A stretch of 64,000 bases of DNA from Actinospica durhamensis (GCF_018139695.1 NZ_JAGSOG010000004.1:1-64000); one strand, 5' to 3'; positions 8,919-18,852 are shown, counted from the first letter of the stretch. Translations and numbers: made by a program. Notes: generated from the letters alone by a model not told the origin.

Positions 8919-9320
8919 AATAGAGGTCTTGTGATCGAGTTCCACCTGGACCCGCGCACCGGCGTCGCTCCCTACCTGCAGCTGGTGCAGCAGGTGCGGC
9001 AGGCGCTGTTGCTCGGCCTGCTGTCCGAGGGCGACCAGTTGCCCACGGTCAAGCAGGTCGTGACGAAGATCGCGATCAATCCGAACACCGTGCTCAAGGC
9101 GTACCGGGACCTCGAACGCGAGGGCCTGGTCGCGCCGAAGCCGGGCGTGGGCACGTTCGTCACGAAGACGCTGGGGCAGGCCTCGCTGGTCGAGCACGAG
9201 CCGCTGCGCCGTGAGCTGGCGGCGTGGCTGGGCCGGGCTCGGGCCGCGGGACTGACCGAACCGGGCATCGAGGCGATGTTCCAAAGCACCCTCCGCGAGA
9301 GCGGCGAAGAGGAGAAATGA
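8916..9320 (+). CDS. GntR-family regulator, YtrA subfamily
   Basis: A 134-residue regulator. The N-terminal GntR winged helix (about residues 8-78: GVAPYLQLVQQVRQALLLG, LPTVKQVV, NTVLKAYRDLEREGLVA, PGVGTFV) is followed by a short helical tail, the architecture of YtrA-type GntR proteins that control ABC exporters. It overlaps the ATPase gene by 4 bp (ATGA at 9317-9320), so the two are translationally coupled, as expected for this subfamily. Confidence 0.9.
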   Translation: MNRGLVIEFHLDPRTGVAPYLQLVQQVRQALLLGLLSEGDQLPTVKQVVTKIAINPNTVLKAYRDLEREGLVAPKPGVGTFVTKTLGQASLVEHEPLRRELAAWLGRARAAGLTEPGIEAMFQSTLRESGEEEK

Positions 9321-10258
9321 CCGCGTTACTGGAAGCCCACGCGTTGGGCATGCGGTACGGGCGGCGCCGCGCGCTGACCGACTGCACCTTGAACATCCCG
9401 CCCGGGCACGTCGTCGGGCTGGTCGGGCCGAACGGCGCCGGCAAGTCCACGCTGCTGAAACTCGCCAGCGGCTTCCTGAGCCCGACCTCGGGCACGATCA
9501 GCGTGCTGGGCAACACCCCGGGCTCGGGCACCGGGCAGCTGGCCCGGGTCGGCTTCCTGGCCCAGGACGCCCCGGTGTATCCGAGTCTTTCCATAGCCGA
9601 CCACCTGCGGCTCGGCGCGCGCCTGAACCCGCGCTGGGACCAGGGCTTCGCCGAACGGCGTATCGCGCAGCTCCAGCTCGACCCGACGCAGAAGGCGGGG
9701 AAGCTCTCCGGCGGCCAGCGCGCCCAGCTCGCGCTGACGGTGGCGGCGGGCAAGCGGCCGGAGGTGCTCCTGCTCGACGAGCCGGTGGCCAGCCTCGACC
9801 CGCTGGCGCGTCGCGGATTCCTCAACCACCTGATGGAGTCGGTGGTCGAGGACGGCACCAGCGTCGTGCTCTCCTCGCACCTGATCTCCGACCTCGAGCG
9901 GGTCTGCGACTATCTGATCGTGCTCGTCTCCTCCCGGGTGCGCCTGGCCGGCGAGGTCGACGAGATCACCGCCACGCACCACCGGATGGTGTGCACCCGC
10001 CGCGATCCGGGCGCGCTGCCGGCCGGGCTCGAGGTGGTCTCGGCCACGCACACCGACCGGCAGTCCACCTTCGTCGTACGCAGCGACGCCCCGCTGCCGG
10101 CCGGGGACTGGGCCGCCGAGCGGCTGAGTATGGAAGACCTGGTGTTGACGTACATGGAAGCCGCAGACTCCGCCGCGGCCGAGCCCGCCACGTCCGCCAC
10201 GTCCACCGGCTCCGCAGCCGGCGCCGGTTCGACCGAGGGCGCGGAGGTCGCGCGATGA
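9317..10258 (+). CDS. ABC transporter ATP-binding protein
   Basis: A 313-residue cytoplasmic ATPase of an ABC exporter. Walker A is GPNGAGKST, the signature is LSGGQRAQLAL, Walker B is VLLLDEPVASLD, and the H-loop lies in LSSHLISDLERVCDY. A C-terminal extension (residues 230-313) ends in an Ala/Thr/Ser-rich stretch. Paired with the permease that starts in its last codons (10255). With YtrA-type control the transporter may respond to envelope-active compounds; the substrate is unknown. Confidence 0.92.
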   Translation: MTALLEAHALGMRYGRRRALTDCTLNIPPGHVVGLVGPNGAGKSTLLKLASGFLSPTSGTISVLGNTPGSGTGQLARVGFLAQDAPVYPSLSIADHLRLGARLNPRWDQGFAERRIAQLQLDPTQKAGKLSGGQRAQLALTVAAGKRPEVLLLDEPVASLDPLARRGFLNHLMESVVEDGTSVVLSSHLISDLERVCDYLIVLVSSRVRLAGEVDEITATHHRMVCTRRDPGALPAGLEVVSATHTDRQSTFVVRSDAPLPAGDWAAERLSMEDLVLTYMEAADSAAAEPATSATSTGSAAGAGSTEGAEVAR

Positions 10259-11292
10259 TCTGGCTGACCTGGCGTCAATTCCGCACTCAGACCTACGTGG
10301 CCCTGGTGCTGCTCGCGGCGGCCGCCGCCTACCTGCTGATCTCCGGGCACCAGCTGCACCACTCCTACACGGTGGATCTGGCCACCTGCCAGACATCGAG
10401 CAACTGTTCGGACGTGCTCGACGCGCTGCAGTCGCAGTACAACGGCCCACTCGACCTCGTCGAGCTGCTCCTGATGGCCGTACCCGCGCTGATCGGGATC
10501 TTCTGGGGCGCTCCGCTGATCGCCGCGGAACTCGAGCGCGGCACGCACTACACGGCCTGGCACCAGTCCGTCACCCGGACCCGCTGGCTCGCGGTGAAGC
10601 TCACCCTCGTCGGGTTTGCCTCCGTCCTGACCGCCGGCGTGCTCAGCCTCCTGGTCACGTGGTGGACCAGCCCGCTCGACACGCTCACGGGCAACCGCTT
10701 CGGCATCCAGGCGTTCAACGCACGCGACATCACCCCGCTCGGATACGCCGCGTTCGCGTTCGTGCTCGGCGCCGTCCTCGGACTGCTGTTCCGGCGCGCC
10801 GTGCCCGCCATGGCCGCCACCATCGCGATCTTCATCGCGGTCCAGATCCTGGTGTCCGCCGGGCTCAGACCGCACCTGCTGCCCGCGACCACCGTGAGCC
10901 TGCCGATCAATCAGACCACGATGAGCCAGGCGATCAGGTTCGACCGCTCCGCGTCCACGACCGGCCCCGTCCTCATCGACCTGGCCGCGCCGGCCGGTGC
11001 CTGGGACCTGTCCCAGACCCAGGCGCTGGGCCCGAACGGTCAGCCGATCCAGACCAGTGCGATCATCTCCTGCTGGAGTCAGATGGCGGCCGGGCCCGGG
11101 GCGAAGGGCGGCCCGCCGGACTTCAGCTCGCTCGGCGCCTGTCTCGCGCCACAGCACCTGCACGTCGACATGACCTATCAGCCCGCCTACCGCTACTGGC
11201 AGTTGCAGTGGATGGAGACGGCCTTCTACACCGTGCTGGCCGCGCTGCTCGCCGCGGTCTGCTTCCGGCGCATCCGGAGGGTGCGCGGTTGA
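10255..11292 (+). CDS. ABC transporter permease
   Basis: A 345-residue integral membrane protein with about six hydrophobic segments. The first is at residues 14-30 (VALVLLAAAAAYLLISG), the rest lie between about 70 and 210, and one is near the C-terminus (FYTVLAALLAAVCF). A large extracytoplasmic loop (about 210-315) precedes the last helix. The ATG at 10255 overlaps the ATPase stop. It forms an exporter with the upstream ATPase. Confidence 0.87.
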   Translation: MIWLTWRQFRTQTYVALVLLAAAAAYLLISGHQLHHSYTVDLATCQTSSNCSDVLDALQSQYNGPLDLVELLLMAVPALIGIFWGAPLIAAELERGTHYTAWHQSVTRTRWLAVKLTLVGFASVLTAGVLSLLVTWWTSPLDTLTGNRFGIQAFNARDITPLGYAAFAFVLGAVLGLLFRRAVPAMAATIAIFIAVQILVSAGLRPHLLPATTVSLPINQTTMSQAIRFDRSASTTGPVLIDLAAPAGAWDLSQTQALGPNGQPIQTSAIISCWSQMAAGPGAKGGPPDFSSLGACLAPQHLHVDMTYQPAYRYWQLQWMETAFYTVLAALLAAVCFRRIRRVRG

Positions 11293-12005
11293 TCGGACCC
11301 TATGAATCATTGGCCTGAGTGAGCCGGAGTGCTCACGAGTTCGGGCACGAACACGGATGCACGGCGCGCGGGGACAGCGGTAAGTTCCCGCGCGCCGTTG
11401 TGCTCCATGCCCGAGGGCGCGCTGATCATGGGCTGGATCCAGCCGCCGCCGGGGCGCGAGGCGGTCTCGGAGAAGAGCAACTCGCCGTCCGGGCGCTCGG
11501 ACACCTCCACGTCCTTCACCGTGCTCAGCGCGGTGCCCCTGCGGCCGGTGCGGGTTCGGCAATCAGGAAGGTGACCCGGCGCGCTGCCTCCCGCATCGTG
11601 GACTCCGGGACCTGGAGATCGGACAGCGCTCTGCGTCGAGGGCGCGGCGCGTGCGCCTCGCCACGAAATCAGGGCTCGGTGCCGCCCGAGGCAAGGGGAA
11701 GAGCAGATGCCCAATCCGTTCGAAGAGCCGGATACCGCCTACAGCCCCACCGCCGGCCTTGATACACGAGGACGTCATGCCGGGCTGCGTCTTCCGGTCA
11801 CCTGTGGACGATCCTGCGCCGGCATCGGGAGCCGGTCAAGTGCCGCCGGGCGGCGAGGTCGCGGCCCGAGTCGCCCGGCCGCCCGCGTCGGCACCCCGCC
11901 ATCACCCGGCTGCGTGCCGCGGATGGCCCGCGTGAACGAGAGCTGGGGGTAGCCGGCGCGTCTCCTCCACCCCAGCCGTGACCACCGCGAACAGAAAGGC
12001 TTCCC
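11293..12005. other. Gene-poor gap with two possible coding remnants
   Basis: No intact gene is supported in these 713 bases. Two traces are visible. On the minus strand (stop near 11307) a stretch reading VKDVEVSERPDGELLFSETA has strong G/C third-position bias, like a gene tail, but no convincing start or family. On the plus strand at 11707, after GGGGAAGAG, the sequence MPNPFEEPDTAY resembles the first 12 residues of MbtH-like proteins and then diverges. Both may be remnants of deleted genes. Confidence 0.4.
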
Positions 12006-13046
12006 ATGTCCGTACGTGCTGTTTCCCATTTCGAGCTCCACGTCGAGCATCGCGCGCAGGCGGCCGACTATCTGATATCAGCCTTTGGATTCGCCCCTGT
12101 CGCCGAGCGTGCGGAGCCGGGGGGCGACTCCCTGCTCCTGCGCCACGGCCCGGTGCGGATCGTCGTGAGTCAAGGTGCTGGTGTCGAACGGTACCTGGAG
12201 GAGCACGGTGAGGGGATCGCCGACGTCGCCGTCGTCTGCGACGACGTCGCGGCCGTGCACGCGCGGGCGGTGGCCGCGGGCGCGGAACCGCTCGGGCCGG
12301 CCGCGTTCCGCGGACCTGGCGGTGGTGTGCGCCACAGCCTGATCGAGGCCGGTTCCGATCCCTTCGCGGACCCCACCGGGCCATGGCGCCCGCTGCGCGA
12401 GGACGAGGAGGACGAGGAGGGCGACGAGGACGGCGACGCCGCGCCCTCCGCCGGCCCGTCCTGGCGACTCGACCATGTCGCCCTCTGTATCGAATCCGGA
12501 ACCCTCCGGACCATGGCGGACTTCTACGACACCGTGTTCGACCTCGAACGCTACAGCGGCGAATACGTCGAGGTCGGCGGGCAGGCGATGGATTCGATCG
12601 TCGTGCGCCACGCCTCGGCGGACGTGACCTTCACGCTCGTGGAGCCGGATGCGTCGAAGAAGCCCGGCCAACTCGATGACTTCCTCGAGCGCAACAGCGG
12701 GCCGGGCGTGCAGCACCTGGCTTTCGAGGTGCAGGACATCTTGGCCTCGGTGCGCGCGTGCCGCGAGCGCGGGGTCGAGTTCATGCACACTCCGGACTCC
12801 TACTACGACCTCCTGACCGCCCGTATGGCCGGGACGGACCTGCCGCTCGCCGAACTGCGCGAGACCGGGGTGCTGGCCGACCGTGACGAGTGGGGGTTCC
12901 TCCTGCAGTCCTTCACCCGTTCCCCTTATGATCGCAAGACGTTGTTCTACGAGCTCATCCAACGCCAGGGTGCGCGAGGCTTCGGCAGCGCCAACATCCG
13001 CGCGCTGTACGAGGCCGTCGAGCGCGAACGGGTGGCGGCCGGATGA
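12006..13046 (+). CDS. hmaS: 4-hydroxymandelate synthase / HPPD-like dioxygenase
   Basis: A 346-residue non-haem iron, 2-oxoacid-type dioxygenase of the HPPD fold, with two vicinal-oxygen-chelate domains (1-125 and 153-340). The iron ligands are His157 (RLDHVAL), His237 (GVQHLAF) and Glu316 (LFYELI). The active-site strands read AMDSIVV and VTFTLVEP, closer to hydroxymandelate synthase of glycopeptide clusters than to HPPD, which has a Pro/Asn-bearing strand there. The likely product is 4-hydroxymandelate, the first step to hydroxyphenylglycine, but the oxidase and transaminase of that route are not adjacent. An unusual acidic insert (about residues 132-144) links the domains. HPPD activity remains the alternative. 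Confidence 0.78.
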   Translation: MSVRAVSHFELHVEHRAQAADYLISAFGFAPVAERAEPGGDSLLLRHGPVRIVVSQGAGVERYLEEHGEGIADVAVVCDDVAAVHARAVAAGAEPLGPAAFRGPGGGVRHSLIEAGSDPFADPTGPWRPLREDEEDEEGDEDGDAAPSAGPSWRLDHVALCIESGTLRTMADFYDTVFDLERYSGEYVEVGGQAMDSIVVRHASADVTFTLVEPDASKKPGQLDDFLERNSGPGVQHLAFEVQDILASVRACRERGVEFMHTPDSYYDLLTARMAGTDLPLAELRETGVLADRDEWGFLLQSFTRSPYDRKTLFYELIQRQGARGFGSANIRALYEAVERERVAAG

Positions 13047-13317
13047 GAAGCGGTCGATCGTCTGCCGTGCCCGTCTCCGCACGCCTGAAGAAGCGTCTCG
13101 CCGCCGACGCTCCGTAGCATTGCGCCACATCCTTTCCACGCCGTCCTCTCCACCCCGTGCGAGCAGGACACCATGCCGCGAAACACGGCCGCGCCGAGCC
13201 GATCGGGCGTCGTCTGCCGGCCCGCGGCAGCCGCCGCCGTTTCCGCCGATCTTGTCTGACACATCACCAAGACCGGCCGCACTTCGAGAATCCATCCAGG
13301 TTTGTTTGGGAGGCGTC

Positions 13318-14037
13318 ATGACCGAACCGGCGATCGACGAGGACGGTGTCGACTTCGAGCAGCTCTACCAGGGAAACCTGGGCGTCGGACCGCACATGCC
13401 GTGGGATATCGGCGCGCCACAGCCGCTGGTGGTGGAGTTGGAGGACGCGGGTGAGATCGGTCAGGACGTGCTGGACGTCGGCTGCGGGCTCGGCGACAAC
13501 GCGATCTTCCTCGCCTCGCGGGGCCACCGCGTGACCGGTGTGGACGGTGCTCCTACCGCGATCCGCCAGGCCCGCGAGCGGGCCGTCGCCCAAGGCGTCG
13601 AAGTCGAGTTCGCCGTGGCGGAGGCCACCCGGCTCGACGGGTTCGAGAACCGGTTCGACACGGTCGTCGACAGTGCCCTCTACCACTGCCTGAACGAACC
13701 CGCCAGGAACGACTACCTCGCCGCACTCGTCAGGGCCACCAAGCCCGGCGCGCGCCTGCACCTGTTCTGCTTTTCCGACGAGCTGCCCGACAGTTTCCCC
13801 AGCCCCTTCCTGTTCAGCGAGGCAGGCCTGCGGGAGACGATCGGGAAGAGCTGGACCATCACCCGGCTCAGGCCGGCCGTCTACGCCAGCGCGACGACCG
13901 CGGCAGACCTGCTGGCGACGAACGAGACGGGCGCGCTGAGCCAGCCGATCGACCCGGAAGCTCTGGCCGGGCTCGGTGTCGATGAGCGCGGCAACCTCCA
14001 GTTGCCCGTGTGGCAGCTGACCGCCGTCCGTCCTTAG
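13318..14037 (+). CDS. Class I SAM-dependent methyltransferase
   Basis: A 239-residue methyltransferase. The SAM-binding motif I is VLDVGCGLGDNAIFLASRG (near residues 50-68), the acidic motif II is GVDGAP, and DTVVDSALYHCL is the post-I region. It resembles the TehB/UbiE-type small-molecule methyltransferases often annotated in actinomycetes. The ATG at 13318 follows GGGAGG. Substrate unknown; a 271-bp gap separates it from the dioxygenase. Confidence 0.85.
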   Translation: MTEPAIDEDGVDFEQLYQGNLGVGPHMPWDIGAPQPLVVELEDAGEIGQDVLDVGCGLGDNAIFLASRGHRVTGVDGAPTAIRQARERAVAQGVEVEFAVAEATRLDGFENRFDTVVDSALYHCLNEPARNDYLAALVRATKPGARLHLFCFSDELPDSFPSPFLFSEAGLRETIGKSWTITRLRPAVYASATTAADLLATNETGALSQPIDPEALAGLGVDERGNLQLPVWQLTAVRP

Positions 14038-14123
14038 CCCCGGTTCTCCCGCGCCGGCTGCGATTCCGGCGCGGTGCAAGACGACCCACCGCTGACAGAC
14101 CACCGAGCTAGGAGACGGCGACC

Positions 14124-14735
14124 ATGAAGCTGACGACCATGACGCAGATCACCCTCGACGGGGTGACCCAGGGAAACGGCAAGGTGTCGGACCAGGAACG
14201 TGCGGAAGGATTCGAGCGCGGCGGCTGGGCCCTGGGCGAGAGCGACGAGAGCACCTTCGAATACATCGGCGAGACCTACCAGCGCGCCGACGCGTTCCTG
14301 TTCGGCCGGCTGACCTACGAGCTGTTCGCCGGCTCCTGGGGGGCCGTCCCGGAGATGCGCACCCACCCCGTCGGCGCGGCGTTGAACAAGGCCCCCAAGT
14401 ACGTCGTGTCGAACACGCTGACCGATCCGGAGTGGGAGAACACGACCGTCCTGTCCGGTGACTTCGCGGCGGCCGTCCGGGCGCTGAAGGCCGCTCCGGG
14501 CGGCGAACTGCAGGTCCACGGCAGCTCGGTGCTGGTCGCGGCGCTGCTCGAGGAGGGCCTGGTCGACGAGATGATCCTGCTCACCATCCCCGTGGTGCTC
14601 GGGCAGGGCCGCCGGCTGTTCCCCGCGGCCGGCCCGGACCTGGCCTTCGAACTGGTCGAGTCGCGCGTCGACTCGAAGGGCCTGACGATCCAGGTCTTCC
14701 GGCCGAAGGGGCGCCCGCAGTACGTCCAGCTTTGA
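14124..14735 (+). CDS. Dihydrofolate reductase-like (RibD C-terminal domain) protein
   Basis: A 203-residue protein of the RibD C-terminal/DHFR-like family. It starts MKLTTMTQITLDGVTQ (the strand and loop that bind NADPH), has the family FLFGRLTYELFAGSW block near residue 60, and ends with the IPVVLGQGRRLF segment. Members are NADPH-binding reductases of mostly unknown substrate. Convergent with the LanB-like gene. Confidence 0.85.
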   Translation: MKLTTMTQITLDGVTQGNGKVSDQERAEGFERGGWALGESDESTFEYIGETYQRADAFLFGRLTYELFAGSWGAVPEMRTHPVGAALNKAPKYVVSNTLTDPEWENTTVLSGDFAAAVRALKAAPGGELQVHGSSVLVAALLEEGLVDEMILLTIPVVLGQGRRLFPAAGPDLAFELVESRVDSKGLTIQVFRPKGRPQYVQL

Positions 14736-14847
14736 CGCCGACTGACGGGTCGTCGGCCACGTCGATGACGGTGAGGCCGCCGGGGTGCTCTTCGGGCTCG
14801 GCGTGAGGCCCGTCGGCGGACAACAGAATGCAGGTCACGAAAACAAC

Positions 14848-14887
14848 GCCCGGCGGCCGCCGGTCACGAGGACGGCGGCCGCCGGGC
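14848..14887 (-). terminator. Intrinsic terminator after the LanB-like gene
   Basis: A perfect 15-bp stem: GCCCGGCGGCCGCCG at 14848-14862 with its complement at 14873-14887, loop of 10. On the minus strand the stem is followed by GTTGTTTTCG, a T-rich run, so it terminates the LanB-like transcript; it can also stop readthrough from the DHFR-like gene. Confidence 0.8.
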
Positions 14888-14932
14888 GAATCGACGACTG
14901 GGCGGGCCGACCTCAAGCCGTCCCGCCATGAG

Positions 14933-17599
14933 TCAACGCGTCAGGGTGTCTTCGAGGAGCTGACGCGTGGGGAGCTGGTCCTCGATGAGGTCCACCGCCA
15001 CGAGCCGCAGCTCACTGGTGTAGTGCTCGCCACGGGCGTCGCTGAGCCAGGAGTGTTCGATGTCGGGGAGCATCTCCGAGACGCCCATCAGAGCATCTTC
15101 GCCGGCGTCGTGCAGGGTGCGTCGCGCGATCTTGGCGAAGATCTCGACGAGGACGGGACTGTGCAGGTCCAGGAAGAGCGGCTTGGGCTCGACCGGCGTG
15201 GTGTAGAAGGCCAGGCGGGGCAGCCCGAGCTCGGTCGCCCACCGGCGGATCGCGGCGAACCGTTCGGCCTCGCTCGCGCCGTCGGCGGGCACGTTGCCGA
15301 CGGGGAACCGCCAGGTCTCGCGCTGGAGGACGAACCGGTCGAGGGTGATGCGGGGCGTGTGCGGCTCGGTCGAGAACAGCCGCAGCGAGTTGAACACGCT
15401 GAAGGTGACCGAGTCGCCGAACATCTCCATGAACTCCGCCTGGAACCGGCCATCCAGGGTGCTGACCATGATCTTGCCGTCGATCCGCTCGACGACCAGC
15501 TCGAGAAAGGTGATCTGCTTGGACCGCGGCGGCTGGTAGTCGGCGAAGTGGGACACCGGCTCATCCGAGACCATGAGGTACGTGGTCTTCGTCTCCGGCA
15601 GGGCCGGGCGGAACCGGCCAAGCGTGCCGCTCCATTCCCGAGGGCCGAGCCCGGTGACCCGCTGCATCCCGAGGTCGGCCTCAGCGCAGCGTTCGAAGTC
15701 GGCCCGGTCGGGGTGCGTGTCCGCGAACAGTGACACGCCGAGGGTGTTGTGGGCGAGGTGGATCTCACCGAGTACGAGCTGGTAGTCGCCCCGGTTGACC
15801 GCCTCGGCGCTGGTCGCCGAGATCATCATGTCCGGACAGTGCAGGTGGCCCATCCGCCAGCCGGGGCTGATCTCGGGGAACACCTTCTCGGCCCGGCTGC
15901 GGACCTCGGCCAGGGACCGGTGCACGCGGTGCTCGCTGAGGTCGTCGAGGTCGAGGATGTCGCGCCAGCGCCGACTCAGCTCAGCCTTCATCGAGGCGAT
16001 GCGGGCCTCCGTCTTGGGGTTTGGCCCCACATCCCACATGTCGAACACTTCGGGCATCCGCGGGAAGAGCGCGGCCAGCGGCATGCGGGGTCCGATCTGT
16101 GCGGCCAACTCGTCGAAGACCGGCTCCAACAGGTCCCGGTGCCGCTGGGCCGTCGACCCGCAGAGCCACCGCGCGCTGCGCAGCAACGGCTCGAGGGCGC
16201 CGCCGAGTTCGGTCATGAGCTCGGGTCCGAGTCGGACGTCGATATCGCGCTGGCAATCCTCGTAAGCCAGGGTGCGGGCGGCATACGTCTTGCCATGGGC
16301 CCGGGTCGCCGCCTGACCGGTGAGGCGCTCAAACGTGCTCTCCAGATGCTGCAGCGCCTGGTCCAGCTCGTCGACGGTGCCGGCCGCGGCGACCACGGCC
16401 GCCTTGGCCGCCTGCAACTCCCGGAGCTTGGCCAGGGCCGGCTCGCGCAGCGACGCGTCATCGACGGTCTCGAGGAACTCGGCCAGCAGGAGGTCGGCGT
16501 CGGTGAAGAACGGCACGTCGAGCCGCCACACGATGACGCCCCGGCCGACCAGGTCACGCAGTACGGCGTACACCTGCTCGGCGTCGGTGGCTTCCAGCTC
16601 CGGTCGGGCCAGCACGTCGGCGGCGATATCCCTGGCCGCCTGCTGCCCGGTGCAGCCATGCAGTACCGCCGCCTCGAGCGGGGGCAAGGTCTGCGGCGCC
16701 GCCGAGTACGGGAGCGACTTCGTCGGCCAGACGCCCACCGGTCCGCTGAGCTGATCGCCCTCGAGCCGGTAGTCGGGCATTGGTCGTGGGCGCAGCCAGA
16801 CCTCCATGCCCGGCTCGGCCCCGATGACGGCGGCCAGGGTGTCCACAGTCCACTGCTCGATGTGAACAAAGCGTTTGCGGACCAGGTCGGGGCCGTGGTC
16901 GGCGGTCATCGGCGGTCCGTCCTGGCCGAGCCGGATCCAGCCGACCGGCCCGAAAAAGCCGATGGTCTCGTTCTTCGCCGCGTACCGCTGGATCATCCGG
17001 GCCACCAGCTGTTCGTACTGCCGGTGGTCGCTGTTGCGGGGGGCGTCCTTCCCGCGCGCGGCCAGCCGGCTTACGCCCGTGTGGTAGGCCTGCCGGTTCT
17101 GCCACAGGCCGGCCTCGCCCACGCGGGGATCCCCGGCCAGGTCGACCAACGTGGCCGAGGTGGCCGCGACGGCGGCGTCGTAGGCGGCGGCGAAGCGGCT
17201 TTGGGCGGCCTGCTCGTTCTCGGCCAGGGTGTGCAGTTCGGCCAGGGACAGGCCGAGCTCCTGCATACCCTCGAACTCGGACGGCACCCGACCGGCCCGC
17301 AGTGCCTTGATGGCCCGCAGCGGACCGCTGCCGCGTCGGGTCAGCGGGTGGCCGGGGAAGCGCTCGCGGAACTCGTCGAAGCGCTCACTGAACAAGCGCA
17401 GCGACTCCGCGATCTGCTGACTCAGCCCGACCCGGGCCTGGTGCGCCTCGTCCGCCGCGGTGGCCGCCTCGCTGTGCGCGAGGGCCAGGACCGTGCTCAC
17501 CGGGAAACCGGCCGAGCGCAACCCGCCCCACGTCCACATCGCCCAATCGGAGGTCCCCGGCAGCGCGATCAAATGATCGGTCATCGGAAGGTTCGTCAT
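14933..17599 (-). CDS. LanB-type dehydratase N-domain protein (PEARL-like)
   Basis: An 888-residue protein of the lantibiotic dehydratase N-terminal family, the domain that uses glutamyl-tRNA (or other aminoacyl-tRNA). Family hallmarks include YAAKNETIGFFGPVGWIRL near residue 240 and, near the end, LFLDLHSPVLVEIF and HYTSELRLVAVDL, which mark the end of that domain. No SpaB-C elimination domain follows and no LanC or split partner lies nearby. That architecture fits peptide aminoacyl-tRNA ligases (PEARLs), which add an amino acid to a carrier peptide, better than a complete dehydratase. The start at 17599 follows GGATGGAG. The role is inferred from architecture. Confidence 0.75.
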   Translation of the reverse strand: MTNLPMTDHLIALPGTSDWAMWTWGGLRSAGFPVSTVLALAHSEAATAADEAHQARVGLSQQIAESLRLFSERFDEFRERFPGHPLTRRGSGPLRAIKALRAGRVPSEFEGMQELGLSLAELHTLAENEQAAQSRFAAAYDAAVAATSATLVDLAGDPRVGEAGLWQNRQAYHTGVSRLAARGKDAPRNSDHRQYEQLVARMIQRYAAKNETIGFFGPVGWIRLGQDGPPMTADHGPDLVRKRFVHIEQWTVDTLAAVIGAEPGMEVWLRPRPMPDYRLEGDQLSGPVGVWPTKSLPYSAAPQTLPPLEAAVLHGCTGQQAARDIAADVLARPELEATDAEQVYAVLRDLVGRGVIVWRLDVPFFTDADLLLAEFLETVDDASLREPALAKLRELQAAKAAVVAAAGTVDELDQALQHLESTFERLTGQAATRAHGKTYAARTLAYEDCQRDIDVRLGPELMTELGGALEPLLRSARWLCGSTAQRHRDLLEPVFDELAAQIGPRMPLAALFPRMPEVFDMWDVGPNPKTEARIASMKAELSRRWRDILDLDDLSEHRVHRSLAEVRSRAEKVFPEISPGWRMGHLHCPDMMISATSAEAVNRGDYQLVLGEIHLAHNTLGVSLFADTHPDRADFERCAEADLGMQRVTGLGPREWSGTLGRFRPALPETKTTYLMVSDEPVSHFADYQPPRSKQITFLELVVERIDGKIMVSTLDGRFQAEFMEMFGDSVTFSVFNSLRLFSTEPHTPRITLDRFVLQRETWRFPVGNVPADGASEAERFAAIRRWATELGLPRLAFYTTPVEPKPLFLDLHSPVLVEIFAKIARRTLHDAGEDALMGVSEMLPDIEHSWLSDARGEHYTSELRLVAVDLIEDQLPTRQLLEDTLTR

Positions 17600-17840
17600 A
17601 GACTCCATCCTTATGACCGTTCCGGCACGGCGTCCCCTTCCGGCGTGCTCAGAGCGGCGCCGCCCGACATCGTGGTGGGCAGGAGCGAATATCGAGATGT
17701 CGAGTGCCCTACTCGAATGTCGGGCAACGATCCCCGGCGGACGCACCGGACAACCGCGCTGCGCAACGATCGCTGCTTGCGGAATGCTCTTTTGCGGCCC
17801 GTCGGATGACTAAATCAGTGCTCGAAAATATGATTGAAGC

Positions 17841-18728
17841 ATGGAGATCGCTGAGGCGTATCACGACGACGTCGATGAGATCGTCGACTTTATGATGACC
17901 CGTACCCCGCAACAGGACCGGGTGATCCTCCGCTCAATTCTGTATCAGAAGGCGGTGCGCAGCCGGCGGGTGCTGGTCGCCCGCGAGTCCGGCGGCGCGT
18001 TGGCCGGCGTGGGCGTCGCGCTGGCCGCGGAGAATCTGCCGGCCGGTTTGCTGTCCGTCATGGTGAACACACGCGCCGATGTCGGTGGGCGCGGGCTCGG
18101 CTCGCGGCTTTACACCGCGGCGCTGGCGGACCTGGACGATGAGGTGGTTCAGCTGGTGACGGCCGTTCTCGACGGAGACCAGACGTCGCTGGACGTGGCC
18201 GGGCATTGGGGCTTCACGTCCGTGCAACGGTCGATCACCGTCTCCTGCGCCCTCGCCGACGCGCAAGCGCCCGAACCCCCGAGCGGCCAGGTGACGTTCG
18301 AGGTGTGCGACGACCTGGTCTTCGACGACGACGAAGCCGTGGAGGCCATGCTGCGGGCGAGCCAGACCAACCCCGAGGCCGAACAAGGCCTGTTCGTCAC
18401 GTTGTCCGGCTTGCGGGACATCCCGACGCCCGGCCAGCGGTCCGTGGCGGTGCTGACCCGGGTGGAGCGCGGCCCCGCCGCGATCTCGTTCGCGGTCGCC
18501 GACGGCGATCAGATGCACGTGACGTACACCGGGGTCGACCCGGGCCGGCGCGGCCGGGCTCTCGGCCGCGCGACCAAGGAGTTCCTGCATGCCCACGCCA
18601 AGGATCTCGGCATCCGCATCGCACTCACCGACAACGAAGAGAACAACGCCGGCATCCGCCACGTCAACGACCAACTCGGCTATACCCCGCACAGCGCGTG
18701 GCAGTACCTGATCCGAGAGCGTCCCTGA
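17841..18728 (+). CDS. Two-domain GNAT acetyltransferase
   Basis: A 295-residue protein with two GNAT-fold halves. The first (residues 1-140) has GGRGLGSRLYTAAL as its acetyl-CoA loop; the second (about 155-295) has VDPGRRGRALGRATKEFL and ends in a typical GNAT tail (LGYTPHSAWQYL). The tandem arrangement resembles MshD-like and resistance-type acetyltransferases. It diverges from the LanB-like gene over a 241-bp AT-richer promoter region, so it may modify or detoxify that locus's product; this is inference. Confidence 0.82.
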   Translation: MEIAEAYHDDVDEIVDFMMTRTPQQDRVILRSILYQKAVRSRRVLVARESGGALAGVGVALAAENLPAGLLSVMVNTRADVGGRGLGSRLYTAALADLDDEVVQLVTAVLDGDQTSLDVAGHWGFTSVQRSITVSCALADAQAPEPPSGQVTFEVCDDLVFDDDEAVEAMLRASQTNPEAEQGLFVTLSGLRDIPTPGQRSVAVLTRVERGPAAISFAVADGDQMHVTYTGVDPGRRGRALGRATKEFLHAHAKDLGIRIALTDNEENNAGIRHVNDQLGYTPHSAWQYLIRERP

Positions 18729-18852
18729 TCTCGCCTGACCAACCTGAGACCCCTGCCGGACCAGTCCAGCCTCGCTGATCGACGAGGACGGCGTCCACGA
18801 CCTGGCGGACATCAACGACCGCCAGGTCCTCGGTCTCAAGGGTCAGATGCCT

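Noticed and set aside
15749-17809. 686-codon plus-strand open frame across the LanB-like gene
   Set aside because: It is the antisense shadow of a high-GC gene; its composition is low-complexity and lacks recognisable domains.
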